64,000 nt of DNA, from the NCBI RefSeq assembly GCF_022539505.1, contig NC_061510.1, forward strand, positions 37,535,047 through 37,599,046. Direction: 5' to 3'. A program made the translations under genes and the position numbers. A model generated the notes under the pieces. That model did not search any database. It saw nothing but the letters and a program-made list of their open reading frames with translations, and was not told the origin of the DNA. Every line of letters begins with the position of its first letter. The stretch's first letter is position 1. Below are positions 33,970 through 45,778 of this stretch, one piece after another. Source of the stretch: Lolium rigidum (lineage: Eukaryota; Streptophyta; Magnoliopsida; Poales; Poaceae).

Positions 33970-36099
33970 TGTTTTACATGTATGGCTCGTGTGTTTGCTT
34001 TTGCTTCCTTTTGCTCGTGTGCTGCCACTCGCTGAATTCGTGGCATCGGTTTGATGTCCGCGTGCAATTCCTTTTTTTCAGTTAGACCTTAACACAAACC
34101 TATCGTTTGTGTTGTATGCATTGTTTCTTTGTTCACCAAGAATCTCTATGAAAATCAATGATTTGATGCTAAAAGCGACTTCTTATATGTTTCGCGTGGA
34201 GAAATGTATTGGGTTCTAAGAAAATGAAGAATTTTTTGAAAAACAGTACCCTTCATAAAATGCGTTTATCGGGGACTCAAGGGTAACGAAACTTGGGGGA
34301 AAGCACGATGGTACTAGGGTTCCCACGCGGTAGCTCGTGCATCACGCAAGCTTTCCTTTGGGATCGCTCTTATAAGTTTTTTCAGCACAAAAGGGTGCCC
34401 CACCATTTCATTGCAACAAGAAATCAAAATGTAGACAAGGTAGATCTGGAATTGTGCTCTTATACATTTTGTCTAAATATTCTCCGCCAACTTTCCGCAA
34501 AGTGTTTTAGGAGAATGACATTAATTTTTTTACCAATGCAACTTTTGCGTCCGCAAGACAGAGGACACTGGGGTTTGCACCCTTTTTTATTTGGTAGTGG
34601 GCACTGGTCGTTTCAAATCTAAATGAAGCAAGATACAAAAATACACGATTTTTACTTAAGTTTAGGACGCATGATGCGAAACCCCTACGTCATGCATGTC
34701 TTATCACTTTAGACTCAAACAGGGTATACGAGGAGCTGAGACTCCATATTTCTTCTCCGCCTTTAGAGTTTTTCCTCTCCTTCCTTCAAGCCTAACCTTA
34801 CATAGAAAACTGGTCATCCTTTTATACTAAAGGGGATACCACATAATGTATGTGCATGTTCTGCAAATGGCATCCAACGGGGTAGGCGGTGGTACAGATG
34901 AACCAACTTCCTATGTGTTCTACACGTCGTAGTCCTTGATGTGATGTCATCAATCCATCCCATCGACTTGCCTCTGTGCGCAGTCCGGTAGAGTGCACTG
35001 CAACCGTCGGGTGGTAATTGGACTTTTAGACGGCGCCAAGGGTGTGGCACCAAGTTTCGAGTATGCGCTCCCGCGGGAAGGCATGTCATGGATCCCGGGT
35101 ACGCGCCTCCCCCGGAGGCCATCCTGCCGCTGGCGAGGCCTCTCCGCTCATCGTCGTGTCGTCGAAGTGTGCTCGGGTTGCCCACAAGTCCTTGGAGATG
35201 ACGTCTTCGGGGCATGTCCTCCTAGCACTGCTCTTTAATGAAGAAGTTCATGATGGGCATATATTTGGTGATCATGGTGGCACAACAACGCCCCTCCCCG
35301 GGCACAACAGTGGTACCGAGTTTGCATGCCTTCAAGCCTCTCTCTCTATGGGGCACCATCTTGGCCCACGCGAACGGTGTAGTGGGCATCTTGGTTCCCA
35401 CTACGTCGGGAGTAGCCCCCGGGCATGTGTCGGCAATATCCTTTGTTTTGGGCTTCGCTGGGGCGCACCACCAGACCCCGCCATACCCGGGCGTGCGAGA
35501 GTTGTAGGGCTATGCCCCAAGACAAAATACATGGGCTCGAGTGGATGATGGTATAGAGGCGGCAAGGGTGAGAATTTTGGACTTAACTGTCCACCCCCTT
35601 GGGCTCGCCTTGATCGAAGTGTGGAAGCGGAAAGTTGTCCCATCACGGCATCACCACGTGGTAGTTAATGGACAAGGAGATGAACTGCCTAGCAATTCCC
35701 CTCCCCAGCCTACGAAAACCATCTCCGCGGATCCATTCCCCACATTCTTCTTATGCTCCCATCTTCCTCTCTGATCAGATCTGAGCCAGACATCCACAGA
35801 CCGCCTCGCCCTCTCGGTGATGTCATCATCCAAGTCTTCTTTCGACCGCAACAAGGAGAAGGCTGGGGGATAATCGACCGCCCGCGAGCGGGATTGGGAC
35901 CAGTGGCGATCTTCCCAGGCATTCTTCTCCCCCGGCGAGCACAAAGCGTCTTTCGCCCGCGTCGCCAGTGCAGTGGCCTTTGTTACGAACGAGAGAGGCG
36001 CCACAAAGCTCCTAAACCGGGAACGTCCGGTATCAAAGAGGGGTTCTCGCGGGTGTCTCCTGCTTCATCCAGGCGGGCCTAGTGCCGCCGCTGTCTTCG
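33970..36099. other. 3' flank of PHT1 and decayed LTR-type sequence
   Basis: 33,970-34,200 is the likely 3' untranslated region of PHT1. 34,260-34,780 shows nothing recognisable. From about 34,800 to 36,099 GC-rich blocks include AGTAGCCCCCGGGCATG (about 35,409), a motif like those beside the LTRs of the Tat-like elements at 38,435 and 42,830. I read it as a decayed LTR and leader belonging to the ORF fragment that follows. A 117-aa minus-strand frame (35,651-36,004) has no family resemblance. Confidence 0.4.
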
Positions 36100-36435
36100 T
36101 CCGCGAAGGCCATCTTGTTGGAGTGCAAGCTGCAACTGGCGAACCTCCACCCCAACGGCCTCCTCGTGCTGTTGATATTCCAACACCTCTACAAGGTGTA
36201 CGTGGGGATCCACCCAACTGTGGCACTGTTCTGCCACTAATTTTATCCCCTTGTGGAAAGCCCTGAGCTTGTCACCATCAGGGTTACCTTCTGCCTTCGA
36301 GATCATATGGCGCAACATTTCATCACAGTGGAGAAGAAGAAAGTGGAGGAGTGGTGCCACAAGTGGTGTTACGTACGTTTTACCGAGTTCTTCGAGGTGC
36401 TGGCTGATGACTGCAAGTACACAGATGAATTGTAG
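36100..36435 (+). pseudogene. Fragment of a Transposase_28-type (putative gypsy-type) ORF
   Basis: One plus-strand frame reads LLECKLQLANLHPNGLLVLL through FQHLYKVYVGIHPTVALF, hits an in-frame TAA at 36,238-36,240, and continues FYPLVESPELVTIRVTFCL and HFITVEKKKVEEWCHKW. The LHPNG...FQHL...YVGIHP pattern is shared with the larger ORFs at 39,820 and 43,631. These proteins are annotated in grasses as putative gypsy-type transposon domain and accompany Tat-like retroelements; their function is unknown. Confidence 0.7.
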
Positions 36436-36563
36436 CTAGTTTCGAAATAAGAGTATCGAACCACGAAGAGCTACTAGTTAAGGCTACTCATAAATCATTC
36501 TTTAATATCATGATTCAGGTGTTCTAAAAGATGATTGTATTTGGTTGCAAGAAAGTAAACAAA

Positions 36564-38090
36564 TGTAACATCCCAACTTTTCAATAAAGAGATAAAGAGA
36601 GTTTCCAAAATACCAATTTTGAGAACCAACAAAAACTTTTTATCACCATATAGTGCTATGCATATAGATCACCTTGTTAATTATTTTAGTGTGCATTTTG
36701 CCATGATGATTTCTTGTTTGATTTCCATTGCCCTAAAACCCTAACCAAGGATCTCTTGATCATCCATTTGGGAGGAAAAAGAAAGGAGAAAAGAAAATAG
36801 AAAAGTCACCTCAACACACACAAATGGCTTATGCCATTTTTGCAAATTCTTAACCTAGACCACTTTGGCTTGAACCATTGTTTGGAATTGGTTACTAAAC
36901 ACTTATAAACCCTTTTGGAATCAAAGAAACCCAAATCAAATTGAAATCAAATGCAATTTCCAATTCACATGCAATATGGTCAATTTGGCAATTCTTAGCC
37001 TGATGCCCACTTTGAGCCCTTCTATTTAGAAATTTCCTTACTATACTTTGCCAACTCTTTGCACCTCATCCAAGACAACATCAAGTTGAACAACTTTGCC
37101 CAAAACCATCACCCCAAATTCTTTCTCAATTTCAAATGGTGAGCTAGCAAAGTGGAGACTTTGAAGCATATGGAAGATCATATGCATTTTGGATTTTTGC
37201 AAAACCTTTCAAATCTGACCACCACCACCACCATTCTACTACAAATCATTTATGATGCAAACCCACCAAATTTCATCCAAAAATTCCAAAGTAGAGCTCT
37301 TGCGGCCATTTCATCGAACAAGTGGTGAGCACCTGGCTGCCAACTCTGGACATTGCTTTGTCCAGCAGTTCTTTGCATCCCTCCTCAACCCTAGGTCATC
37401 TCTAGTACCTCACTGATCTCTCTGAGCATGGCCAAGCATCAGAGACAAGCTCTAGTACACGGCAACGTCACCATTTTGACCAGAGCGTCCATGCCGTGGC
37501 ATGGCATGACCAGCACCATGTCACCTTTCTCTCTGGTGCACCCCAACGTGCACGAACATGTCCACGAGCCTCTCCTCACCTCCTTGAGTCTGCTAGACAC
37601 GGCCTTCGACAAATTCGTGCACCACAGGCACCAAACCAGGCGCGCCCAGACACGCCCAGAACGTGCACGCGCACGACAGAGCGTGCACAGGCATGCTCCA
37701 GAACGCGCCGGCCACGTCGTCGCCTGAGCTCCTCCGTTGACCCCTGCCCTTGCTCTATGCGCCAACAGCTTCACGATGTCACCGTGCACCGCCCAGACAC
37801 CGCCATTGGTCCGCGGGAACGCCGTAGACGACGCCCACTTCGCCGACGTCCGCCGCGGGTACTGGCCGCTCCCGTCATGCGTACGAGCTCGCCTCTCCCT
37901 CGTTTTCCCCGCAATCACGCGCTGCGTCACCGCCAGGACGTCACCTGCACGCCTGCGTCATCGCCAGTCCATCACCGCCCTGTAGCCGCGTCGTCGACGA
38001 TGACTTCATCGCCGCCCCATGGCCTCGCCTCGCCACTATAAAAGGAGGACCTCCCGCTCCAATTCCTTCACACCGCAGTGGATTGTAGGC
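36564..38090 (+). repeat. Partial LTR related to the first chromovirus, opposite orientation
   Basis: Starts TGTAACATCCCAACTTTTC at 36,564, then shares GAACCAACAAAAACTTTT, GTGCTATG and CCATGATG blocks in the same order as the LTR of the 1-13,040 element read on its minus strand. Later parts diverge. A TATA-like ACTATAAAAGGAGG lies at 38,033-38,046. No internal region follows; another element begins at about 38,100. The exact right edge is uncertain. Confidence 0.65.
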
Positions 38091-38099
38091 TAGGGTTTA

Positions 38100-41000
38100 G
38101 TTGGAAGTAGAGGGCAAGTAGATCTCGAAGGTTTCAGCCGAAAAGTACTCGACGATTATGAAAACTAGGGTTTGTAAACAATGATTCGATGATCTCTGCG
38201 TCCCTCGACTCCCCTTTATATAGGAGGCGGAGCCGAGGGATTCGTGCTGTACAAGTTACAAAGTCCGGGAAGGTTTCAAACTCATCCCGTAAGATTACAA
38301 ATAAGACTTTCTATTACAACTCTAGCTTTCCTTAATAATATCTTAGGCTTCCGAATCTTCTTATTCTTCGAGTAGTGGGCCTTCAGTAAACCCCGGGTAC
38401 TATCTTCGGCAGGCCCATTAGGGATGCCCATGTCAGTAGCCCCGAGATTTTGCTTGAATCGTAGAGTCGGGGAAAATCTCCACTCGTTTATTTTTACTCG
38501 ACAACTTAAACTTTTCTATATTTCTTCATATAAATTTCTATATTGTACAGGGATAATGGTAGTTGGGGCTAGTTCATCTGACGGATCAGGTACTAGTTAA
38601 CTGCTCTAGTGGCAATCCGCAAAAACCTACTTCAAAATCACGTCCCTGGACATGATTTCGGGATACTCGGTGTAAACTTCGTCGAGTGCCGCTTAAGGTC
38701 TTACCATTCGTCGAGTCCCAGTTATATTTATTGGGTACCTAACGCGTCCGTTAGGATTTTTCTTCGTATCTGTTGATACGGATAAAAGTAGCAAACCGAC
38801 GTCAGAGACGGCGCCACGCCTCACAGAATAGATCTGGGGTCTTACCTTCGCAAAGTTTTGCGGCATTCAGAAATTGATCGCAACTTTGGCGTTCTGAGAA
38901 TATATTGTCGAGTGCTTATTCGGCTGATGGAATGGCACATTTTATCGAGTCAAGGATGACTTATATTGCGCTCCCGATGGGAGTATATGCAGAGTTATTT
39001 ATAACTCGAAATATACTCTTTTGCTTTTCTATGTTTCTTCTTTTCATTCTGACTTTTTTTTTTATAATTTCATCGGGCACGCGAACAGCGTTCCCGATGG
39101 GAGTAGCCCCCGAGGCTACAGCCAAGGACTTGTGCTTGGTTGTAGGCTCCACGCTATATGCCGCTATATTTTCTTTCTCTCCCTTAGTTTTATAATTTCT
39201 CGGGTGCGCGAACAGCGCTCCCGATGGGAGTAGCCCCCGAGGCTATGAACAAATATTTGTATTTGATCATAGGCTCACACCATTTCTATTTTGTCTTTCT
39301 TGATCTCTTCTTTTTTCCAAAGTAGCCCCCGAGCATTTGTTCAAAAACTTGTATTTGATCAAAGGCTCTCCAATACTTTTGCATGTCGCCTTTTGATGCA
39401 GCTGTTGAGTCGAATTTTTCTTCTCGCCAAGGTGACGTTATTGCCGACGATAGCCACGATTGCTAGTCAAAAATTTGCGACAAGTCTTTTCTCGCTGCCA
39501 TGCGGGCCCAATTGATCCACTATCTTGACACATCGTGCAAGTGGGGGACACACGTCCTCCGCTTTTTCTGGCGCACGCACCGTAACTTCCCCAACGTTAA
39601 GTTACTTTTTTACCCTTGTTGCCACGTGGCTATCATCTGTCACACATTTTCCTTATCCAACGGTTCGTCGTTTCACCGCACCCCTATATAAGATCGTCTT
39701 CTTCCTCCTTGAACACTTCCGCTCACGCCGTCCTCCTTCTCTCATCTGCAAATTTCCTCCTGCGATCCACAACCTCTTAAGCTCCTCGCCTCCAAACTGC
39801 AAACCCTGTGCCATTGTTGATGCCACCGCGTCGATTGACAAGGCACAGCACGCCGGAATCCTCCATGGCCGCCGCGGATCTTGGGGCGGCGGAGTGGGAA
39901 AGATCGAAAATTTCCACTCAAGACATCAACATGCTGAAGAAGGCCGGGGATCAACAAGAAACCCAAGGCACTCGTGCTTCCCCGAGTGAGGAGAGCTACC
40001 CAACCCCTCCAATGGGGTACCGGGTAAGTTTTGTCGATCACCTCATCCGCGGTCTGTCCGCCCCCATTCATCCTTTTCTTCGTGGACTGCTTTTTATCTA
40101 CGGTCTACAACTCCACCACCTCACGCCAAACTCCATTCTTCACATCTCCATTTTCATCACTCTTTGCGAGGCCTTCCTTGGCGTCCAGCCTAACTGGGCA
40201 CTATGGAAGCGCATTTTCTTCTGCCGCCGTAATGGCTCGCCCAATGTCGCCTATAATATAGGCGGCGTTGTAACTTCTGTTCGGCCCACTGTTGACTACT
40301 TCGACGTCAAGCTTCCTGACTCAGTTCAAGGATGGCGCAAGAAGTGGTTGTACATTCAGGAGGAGAACCATGGGTGTGCGGAGGACAACATTCCTCCTTT
40401 TGATGGCGCCGAAAAAATCTTTCGCCGCCGCTCCTGGGACGCGGAGGCCACCGAAGAAGAAAGGGCGTCGACAGAAACCTTGATGACTCGTATCCACGAG
40501 TTGCAAAATACTCGCGGCCAAGAATTATCGGGTATCCAAATCACTGCATACTTTCTTAGGACTAGAGTGCAACCACTTCAAGCTCGCAAATATCCTCTCT
40601 GGAAATATGCCGGCGACGAAGACGTAGATCGGCTGTCGGTGAATTTGGAGGTCAAGGATTTAGAAAAACTTGTCCGAAAAATTTCATCTCTCAGCAAAAG
40701 AGATGCTGTCCCTTCTTCTTGCCGTGTGACGCCGTTCAGCGCCGCCAATCCACTTCCCAAGGTAATCTTTGTCTATTGTCTTGTTGTTGCTTTGCTATCT
40801 TTTTGTAACTTCTTTCTTGACATCTCTCCCTGTTTTATTTTGCACAGAATCATCCAGACCTTGTCTCGCTTCCTCCTCTTCATGAAGGTGGAGAAGTCGA
40901 AGAAAGGGCCATTGTCACTGATGACAATCAAGAAGCTCCGTCTTTTGTGAATGAACCCGTGGATTCTCGAAAATCTGCGGGATCTTCCGAAGGCACTGCG

Positions 41001-41940
41001 TCGGCACAATCTCCTCCTCCCGCTGTTTCTCCAAAAGGGAAAAGGAAGAGGAGTAACGTCGAAGATTCCGGCACTTCCAAAGCCGAAGAAGTTGATCCTT
41101 CACATCAGAAGGCGACTTATGATCCATATCTCGCATCCCTCGTCAGCTCGTAAGTCACCTTGATTTCCCCTTATTTCTGTAGTCGAAGTTTTTTGTCTCA
41201 TCTTGCTTTTTATGCTGTCAATCCTTAATCGCAGTGATGATGAGGAAGAAGTACCAACTCGTGACGTGGCTCCTCGAACGAGCGCGTCACATACTTTACT
41301 TGTGTCGGAGACGCTAGTTGAAGGAGAAGAATCCTCGCCTCCTCAACAAAACGTCGTCACCACCACTCCTCCTTAAAGCCCCCTTGCTCCTTCACCAAAA
41401 AGGACTAGGGTTGAAACGATCATCGAGCCTGCCCCTCAATTGGGTAGCTCTTCTCAGGCGCTCTTGGATGATGTAAGTTTTTGACTTTCCTGCTAGTATC
41501 TATATTTCCTCGGTTTACTTCTTTTTGTGCCTTCATTTTTTTCTCGTACCGATATTTTCCTTCTCTATTCTTCTTTGACAGCCCATGATCAAAGAGCTTG
41601 TTCGCATTGGGTCCCAATTCATTGGGTACCGTGAATACGCCAGCAGGACTGAAGGTAACAACTTTTTGCTGTCATTGTTTCTAATTTTCTTGCTCCTATT
41701 TTTGTCGCAATTTTGATTGTTCTTTTCTATTTTGGCAGAGAAACTTGCAGAGGCCAACAGGCTTGCCGACACTCTTGCTCAGAAATTGGAGCAAAGTGAA
41801 ACGGCTCGCCAGAAAGCCGAACTTGATGCTAGCCAAGCAAAAGTGGAGGCTGATGAGGCCAAAGCAAAAGCTGCTAGTGTCGAAGAACTGCAGAAGAAAC
41901 TTGAAGATGCTGAAGCTGCTCTAAATGAGCACAAAGCCGC
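38100..41940 (-). mobile_element. Tat/RIRE2-like gypsy element E, 3' portion with antisense gene
   Basis: The left LTR occupies about 38,100-38,435. On the minus strand its TATA box reads CCTATATAAAG (38,214-38,224), and GGGGCTAC just right of 38,435 is a G-rich tract where a polypurine tract should be. So the element is transcribed leftwards, while its only visible gene (39,820-41,940) runs rightwards, that is, antisense. Blocks such as GGGAGTAGCCCCCGAGGCTA repeat between 39,100 and 39,245. It is cut at 41,940 by element F. Gag and pol are not seen; they would lie further right. The left LTR edge is approximate. Confidence 0.6.
39820..41940 (+). pseudogene. Transposase_28-type spliced ORF of element E, interrupted
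   Basis: Exons joined by GT-AG introns in phase: 39,820-40,761; 40,848-41,149; 41,235-41,472; 41,582-41,654; and 41,739 to the break at 41,940. Exon 1 holds the conserved region (GYRVSFVDHLIRGLSAPIHP, LQLHHLTPNSILHISIFITL, CEAFLGVQPNWALWKRIFFC). Exon 2 is hydrophilic with a basic KGKRKRS motif. Exon 5 is a coiled coil (LAEANRLADTLAQKLEQSET). An in-frame TAA at 41,374 in exon 3 and the insertion of element F make it non-functional. Function of the family is unknown; it may be a captured host-type plant mobile-domain protein. Confidence 0.68.
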
Positions 41941-44900
41941 TGTCGTGGTATCGTCACGGCATATGCCATAGGGTGGCTAATCGAAGGGGCTCCTGAGAGA
42001 TCTCACGGCGGTATCCGGAAGCGGGTATGGGCACGAGCGACACGGCGACGTACCCAGGTTCGAGGCCCTCCGGTGGAGGTAAAACCTCTACTCCTGCTAG
42101 AGTGTATATGATATCACACAGTACAATGGTGCTCCTAGAGCTGTATCCGGCTTGCCCTGGGAGGCTAAGGGAGACGAAGGTCTCTCTCACAGGGCAGCGC
42201 TGTAGGTAGGTGAAAGCAATAAGTGATCGATCCTCTCTGCATGAGAGGGGGTAGGGCGGCTTATATAGGCACCGGCACTTTACATATAAGACCCTATAGT
42301 CTACTAGCCGGCTTGGCCGGCTTCGGCTTCCGCTCCTTCCCGAGGCGGTGACGTCAGGAGCCGTTGAGGCGTCATGGCCTGTCCCATCCGGCCGCCTTGG
42401 TCGGCGGTATGGAGAGGAAGCGTCCCCTGTCGCCGTCGCCCACCGTAGCCTCGTACGGCGCGTCGTAAGCCATGATGGCCTGTCCGGCGCGTGGCACTAT
42501 TGCTCCACGGTGCCCCGCGCTTACGGAAGATGAAGTCGGCGTGGACTTTGGGAACCCGGATCACCAACCCGGTTCCTTCCAAGTGCAAGACTCGCCAGCC
42601 TCGAGTCGGTCCGAGGCATGGACCCCCGCCGGATATGGCTTGTAGAAGCCGGCCCAGCCACAGCATTGGCGGCCGTAGCCGTGCCGACTAGGACCTAGAG
42701 CCAGCCGGCTTCCGACCAGCCGGCCACGGCGCCGCGCCGGCTGCTCCTCGCCCGGCCTTTGCCGCGAGCCGGCCGGTGGTCAGCCGGTTGCTCCGCGTCC
42801 ATTGCCCTACCCGGGGTCTTCCCCCCGACATTAGCCCCCGAAGCTGGCAAGGTCCTGCGTTTAGAAGGACCTAGGCAGGTTTTCCTGGCTTCTTGAATAT
42901 ATTTGACGGCAGTTGGAGGGGCCGACTGAAGATTTCCTTTCAGCCGGCTGCGCCCTCATCCGGCTCGTTCCTGCCGGCTGCTCCCAGCCGGCCGCTTTTT
43001 TCACTTATAGTTTTTGCTTTCTCGCAAGATTTGATGGCGCCTCCGCCTTGCTGATGAATTTTGGTTCGGGTGGAACTTTTGTCCGGTTCCGGCTTGCTGC
43101 GCGCCGGGGTCTCCGCCGCCTCGGGCCCTGCGCCCGACTTGACCGGTCTGACGCCTGGCCCGGCCGTCGGTTCGTCCGGTCACATCAATGTCCCTCCGGA
43201 TCCGGTGCGGCAAGGGCGACGTGGTGTGGCCGTTTCCGATAACCGTCGTGGACGTGGGAGGAGTTACGGCGCAATAAATCCGGGGACGTGGCCCACGACC
43301 GCCACTTGGAGGCCAACCGCCCGCGGCAGGAGGCTATAAATGCCGTGGGGGAGGCATCGAGGCGGCCACTTGCCATTCTCTTCCTCCTCGCGCTCCTGCT
43401 TCCATCGCTCTCCGCGCGCACGAGCTCGCTGTTGCTCCGACGAACGTCTCCCGCTGGCGAACTCCGGCGGGCAAATCTCCACCGATCCGCCGCCGTCACT
43501 CCATCAATCCGGCGCCACGGGGCCGCGCGTCTCGACGGAGCGTCCTCAGCCGCCGTTGTCGCCGCCGCGGTCGCAAGGTTCTTCCTCGCCGTTCCGCCTC
43601 TCCCGGTCATCTTCTTCTTCGGCCTCGTCAATGGCGTCCCCCGCCGGATCGTGGAGGGGCTCCTACATGCGGGAGGACGACATCGAGCGCCCGGTGCGCC
43701 TCCGGCGGATCCCGCGGTTGGTGATCACGCGGGCGCCCGGCGGGGAGTTGGAGCCCAAGCCGAGCCCGGCGAGCGCGTCATTTTCGGCGCGCACCTCGAT
43801 CGCGGGCCGGGCTCGCCGGCTTCGACATTCTTCCGGCAATTCCTCGACCACTTCGGCCTTCGGCCGCATCACCTGCCGGCCAACGCGTGCGTCCTCTTGA
43901 GCTGCTTCGTGGCGTTCATGGAGGCTTACGCCGGCCCGTGGCCCGACATCGACTTCCGGAGCCGGCTCTTCTACTTGAAGGCCCAAACCACCGAGGGCCG
44001 CCCGCGGGCTCGCGGCGCCGCCTCGATCTACACTCGGCCCGGGTACGCCTTTCCCCAAAATCCCCACCGTCGACTCGGTGAAGAATTGCGCATGTCCTTC
44101 TTCTACGTGCGCAACGACGGGGCGCTCGTCGACCGGATCAACTTGCCGGAGTTCAACCCGGCTCCTCCGGCCGGCCGGATCAACCGGAGCCACAACGCCC
44201 GCTCGACGGATCCGAACGCCGAGGTGAACCTGCTTTGGGACTTCTCGGCGACAGCCACCGATGGCGGGCTGACCGCCGAAGATCTCCTCTCGCACCATCG
44301 CCGAGCGCCGGGTGCCGCCGCTCCAGCTTGCGCACCCACAAGATCGGGCACATGTCCGGCCGGTTCGATCCGAACCGGACGTCCAAGGCGCCGCTCAACA
44401 AAGCCTGGTGGCCAGCCGGTGAACCACATCACCAAGGCGAACCTAACGGAGAGCCGGAGCTACGGGCTGGTGCCTTGCGACAGGGAGCATCCGCCGGCGC
44501 GGGTAAGTCTCATGTCTTTGCCATTTTCCCGCCTTGCGGCTGCGAGGCCGACTTCCTTTTTCTTCTCGCCGACTTCCGGCTTGTCATATGTTCATGTTTT
44601 TTCTGTCTTTCTAGCTTTTTGAGCGCCGAACGCCGAGGACGGCGACCTCGGCGACGAAGAGGTGGACGCCGGATCACGTCGATCCGGCTGACCAAGCCGG
44701 CGAACATGCCGGCGACGACGACCCGCCGCAGGCGCTCGATCTAGGCGGCCGTGGGGAGCACAATCCGCCCCTTCACCGCAGCAGCAAGAGGAGGAGGAGG
44801 AGCCGGCGATGTCCGGCACGGGGCCCATCCCCGCCGTGCCTCTCGCGTACGAGGCCGCCAAGCACCACGGCGACTTCGGCGCCCAAGGGCACGAAGCGAG

Positions 44901-45678
44901 CCGGCTCCACCGCCGCCTTGGAGGCGAAGGCGAAGAAGCCGCGCCAGCGAGCGTCGAAGATGGTCCCGGAGCAGGCCGGGTGAGTTCTTTCTCTCCTTTT
45001 CTTGTTTGATTCCTTTTCTTTCCTTACTTTTATGCTTATTATCTCTCTCGTTTATCCGGCTAGGGCCCCTATCAAGTTTGCCCGGGCGGCGGCTCCCGCA
45101 AGCTCCGCGCGTTACGTCGCCGCTTCCCCGCCGGAGGAGGGAGCGACGCCGCAGCCTTCCTCGCGCGCACCTACACCGCCGCCGCCGCCACAGGGGCACC
45201 TTCCTTCGCCGTGCCGCTGGCCTCGCCGCCCGATCGCGGCACGCGGGTTGAGCCGACTCGCCGTGCGACGCCGGACGACATGTTCCCGGGCCGGACTCGT
45301 CCTCTCCGGGCCCAGCTCGCCGGGGCTGGTCCGGGAATGCCGCCGTCGACCGGAGCCGGAGCCGGCAGTTCCGCACCGCCCGCGACCGGAACCGGAGCCG
45401 GCAGGGCTGCGCCGCCCACGATCGGAGCCGGAGCCAGGCCGAGCGTGGTGGTGCTGGACGAAAGCCCGGAGGAGGCACCTCAGGCGCCGGAGATGGCTGC
45501 GCCGACTAGACCGTCTGCTTCGCCCGGAGCGCCGCCACCACCGGAGCCGACTATGGGGGAGCCGGCCAGGCAGGAGCCGGCAAGGGACGAGCCGGCGCGC
45601 ACGGAGGGCGCCGACTCGCGCGTTGGTGAGGACGGGAACCCCATTGGCGTCACCGCAAGGCCCGCACGTGGCCAAGGG
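41941..45678 (-). mobile_element. Tat/RIRE2-like gypsy element F, 3' portion up to the gap
   Basis: LTR at 41,941-42,830 (890 bp), bounded by TGTCG and CGACA. The minus-strand TATA box (GCCTATATAAGCC, about 42,259-42,271) shows leftward transcription. The G-rich run CTTCGGGGGCTAA (minus strand, 42,831-42,843) next to the LTR is the polypurine tract. It is inserted in the last visible exon of the element E gene (5 bp left flank gccgc). The gene inside runs rightwards, antisense to the element. The rest is lost in the N gap. Confidence 0.65.
43631..45678 (+). pseudogene. Transposase_28-type spliced ORF of element F, runs into the gap
   Basis: Starts MASPAGSWRGSYMREDDIE at 43,631. A frame change at about 43,770 leads to FFRQFLDHFGLRPHHLPANA and CVLLSCFVAFMEAYAGPWPD, the conserved core; more frame changes follow near 44,050 and 44,330. 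A GT-AG intron (about 44,503-44,613) leads to a basic, Arg/Lys-rich exon, and a second intron (about 44,981-45,061) to a Gly/Ala/Pro-rich exon with three tandem copies of a TGAGAG..APP unit (45,345-45,440). The ORF reaches the N gap open. Same family as the gene in element E. Confidence 0.68.
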
Positions 45679-45778
45679 NNNNNNNNNNNNNNNNNNNNNN
45701 NNNNNNNNNNNNNNNNNNNNNNNNNNNNNNNNNNNNNNNNNNNNNNNNNNNNNNNNNNNNNNNNNNNNNNNNNNNNNN
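45679..45778. other. Scaffold gap of 100 N
   Basis: Exactly 100 N, a conventional placeholder. The sequence left (element F) and right (X-family LTR) does not belong to one element, so distance and orientation across the gap are unproven. Frames that seem to cross it are meaningless. Confidence 0.99.

Noticed and set aside
34814..35646. Minus- and plus-strand frames of 80-170 aa downstream of PHT1
   Set aside because: No domain, no splice structure and overlapping frames on both strands; better explained as decayed LTR sequence.
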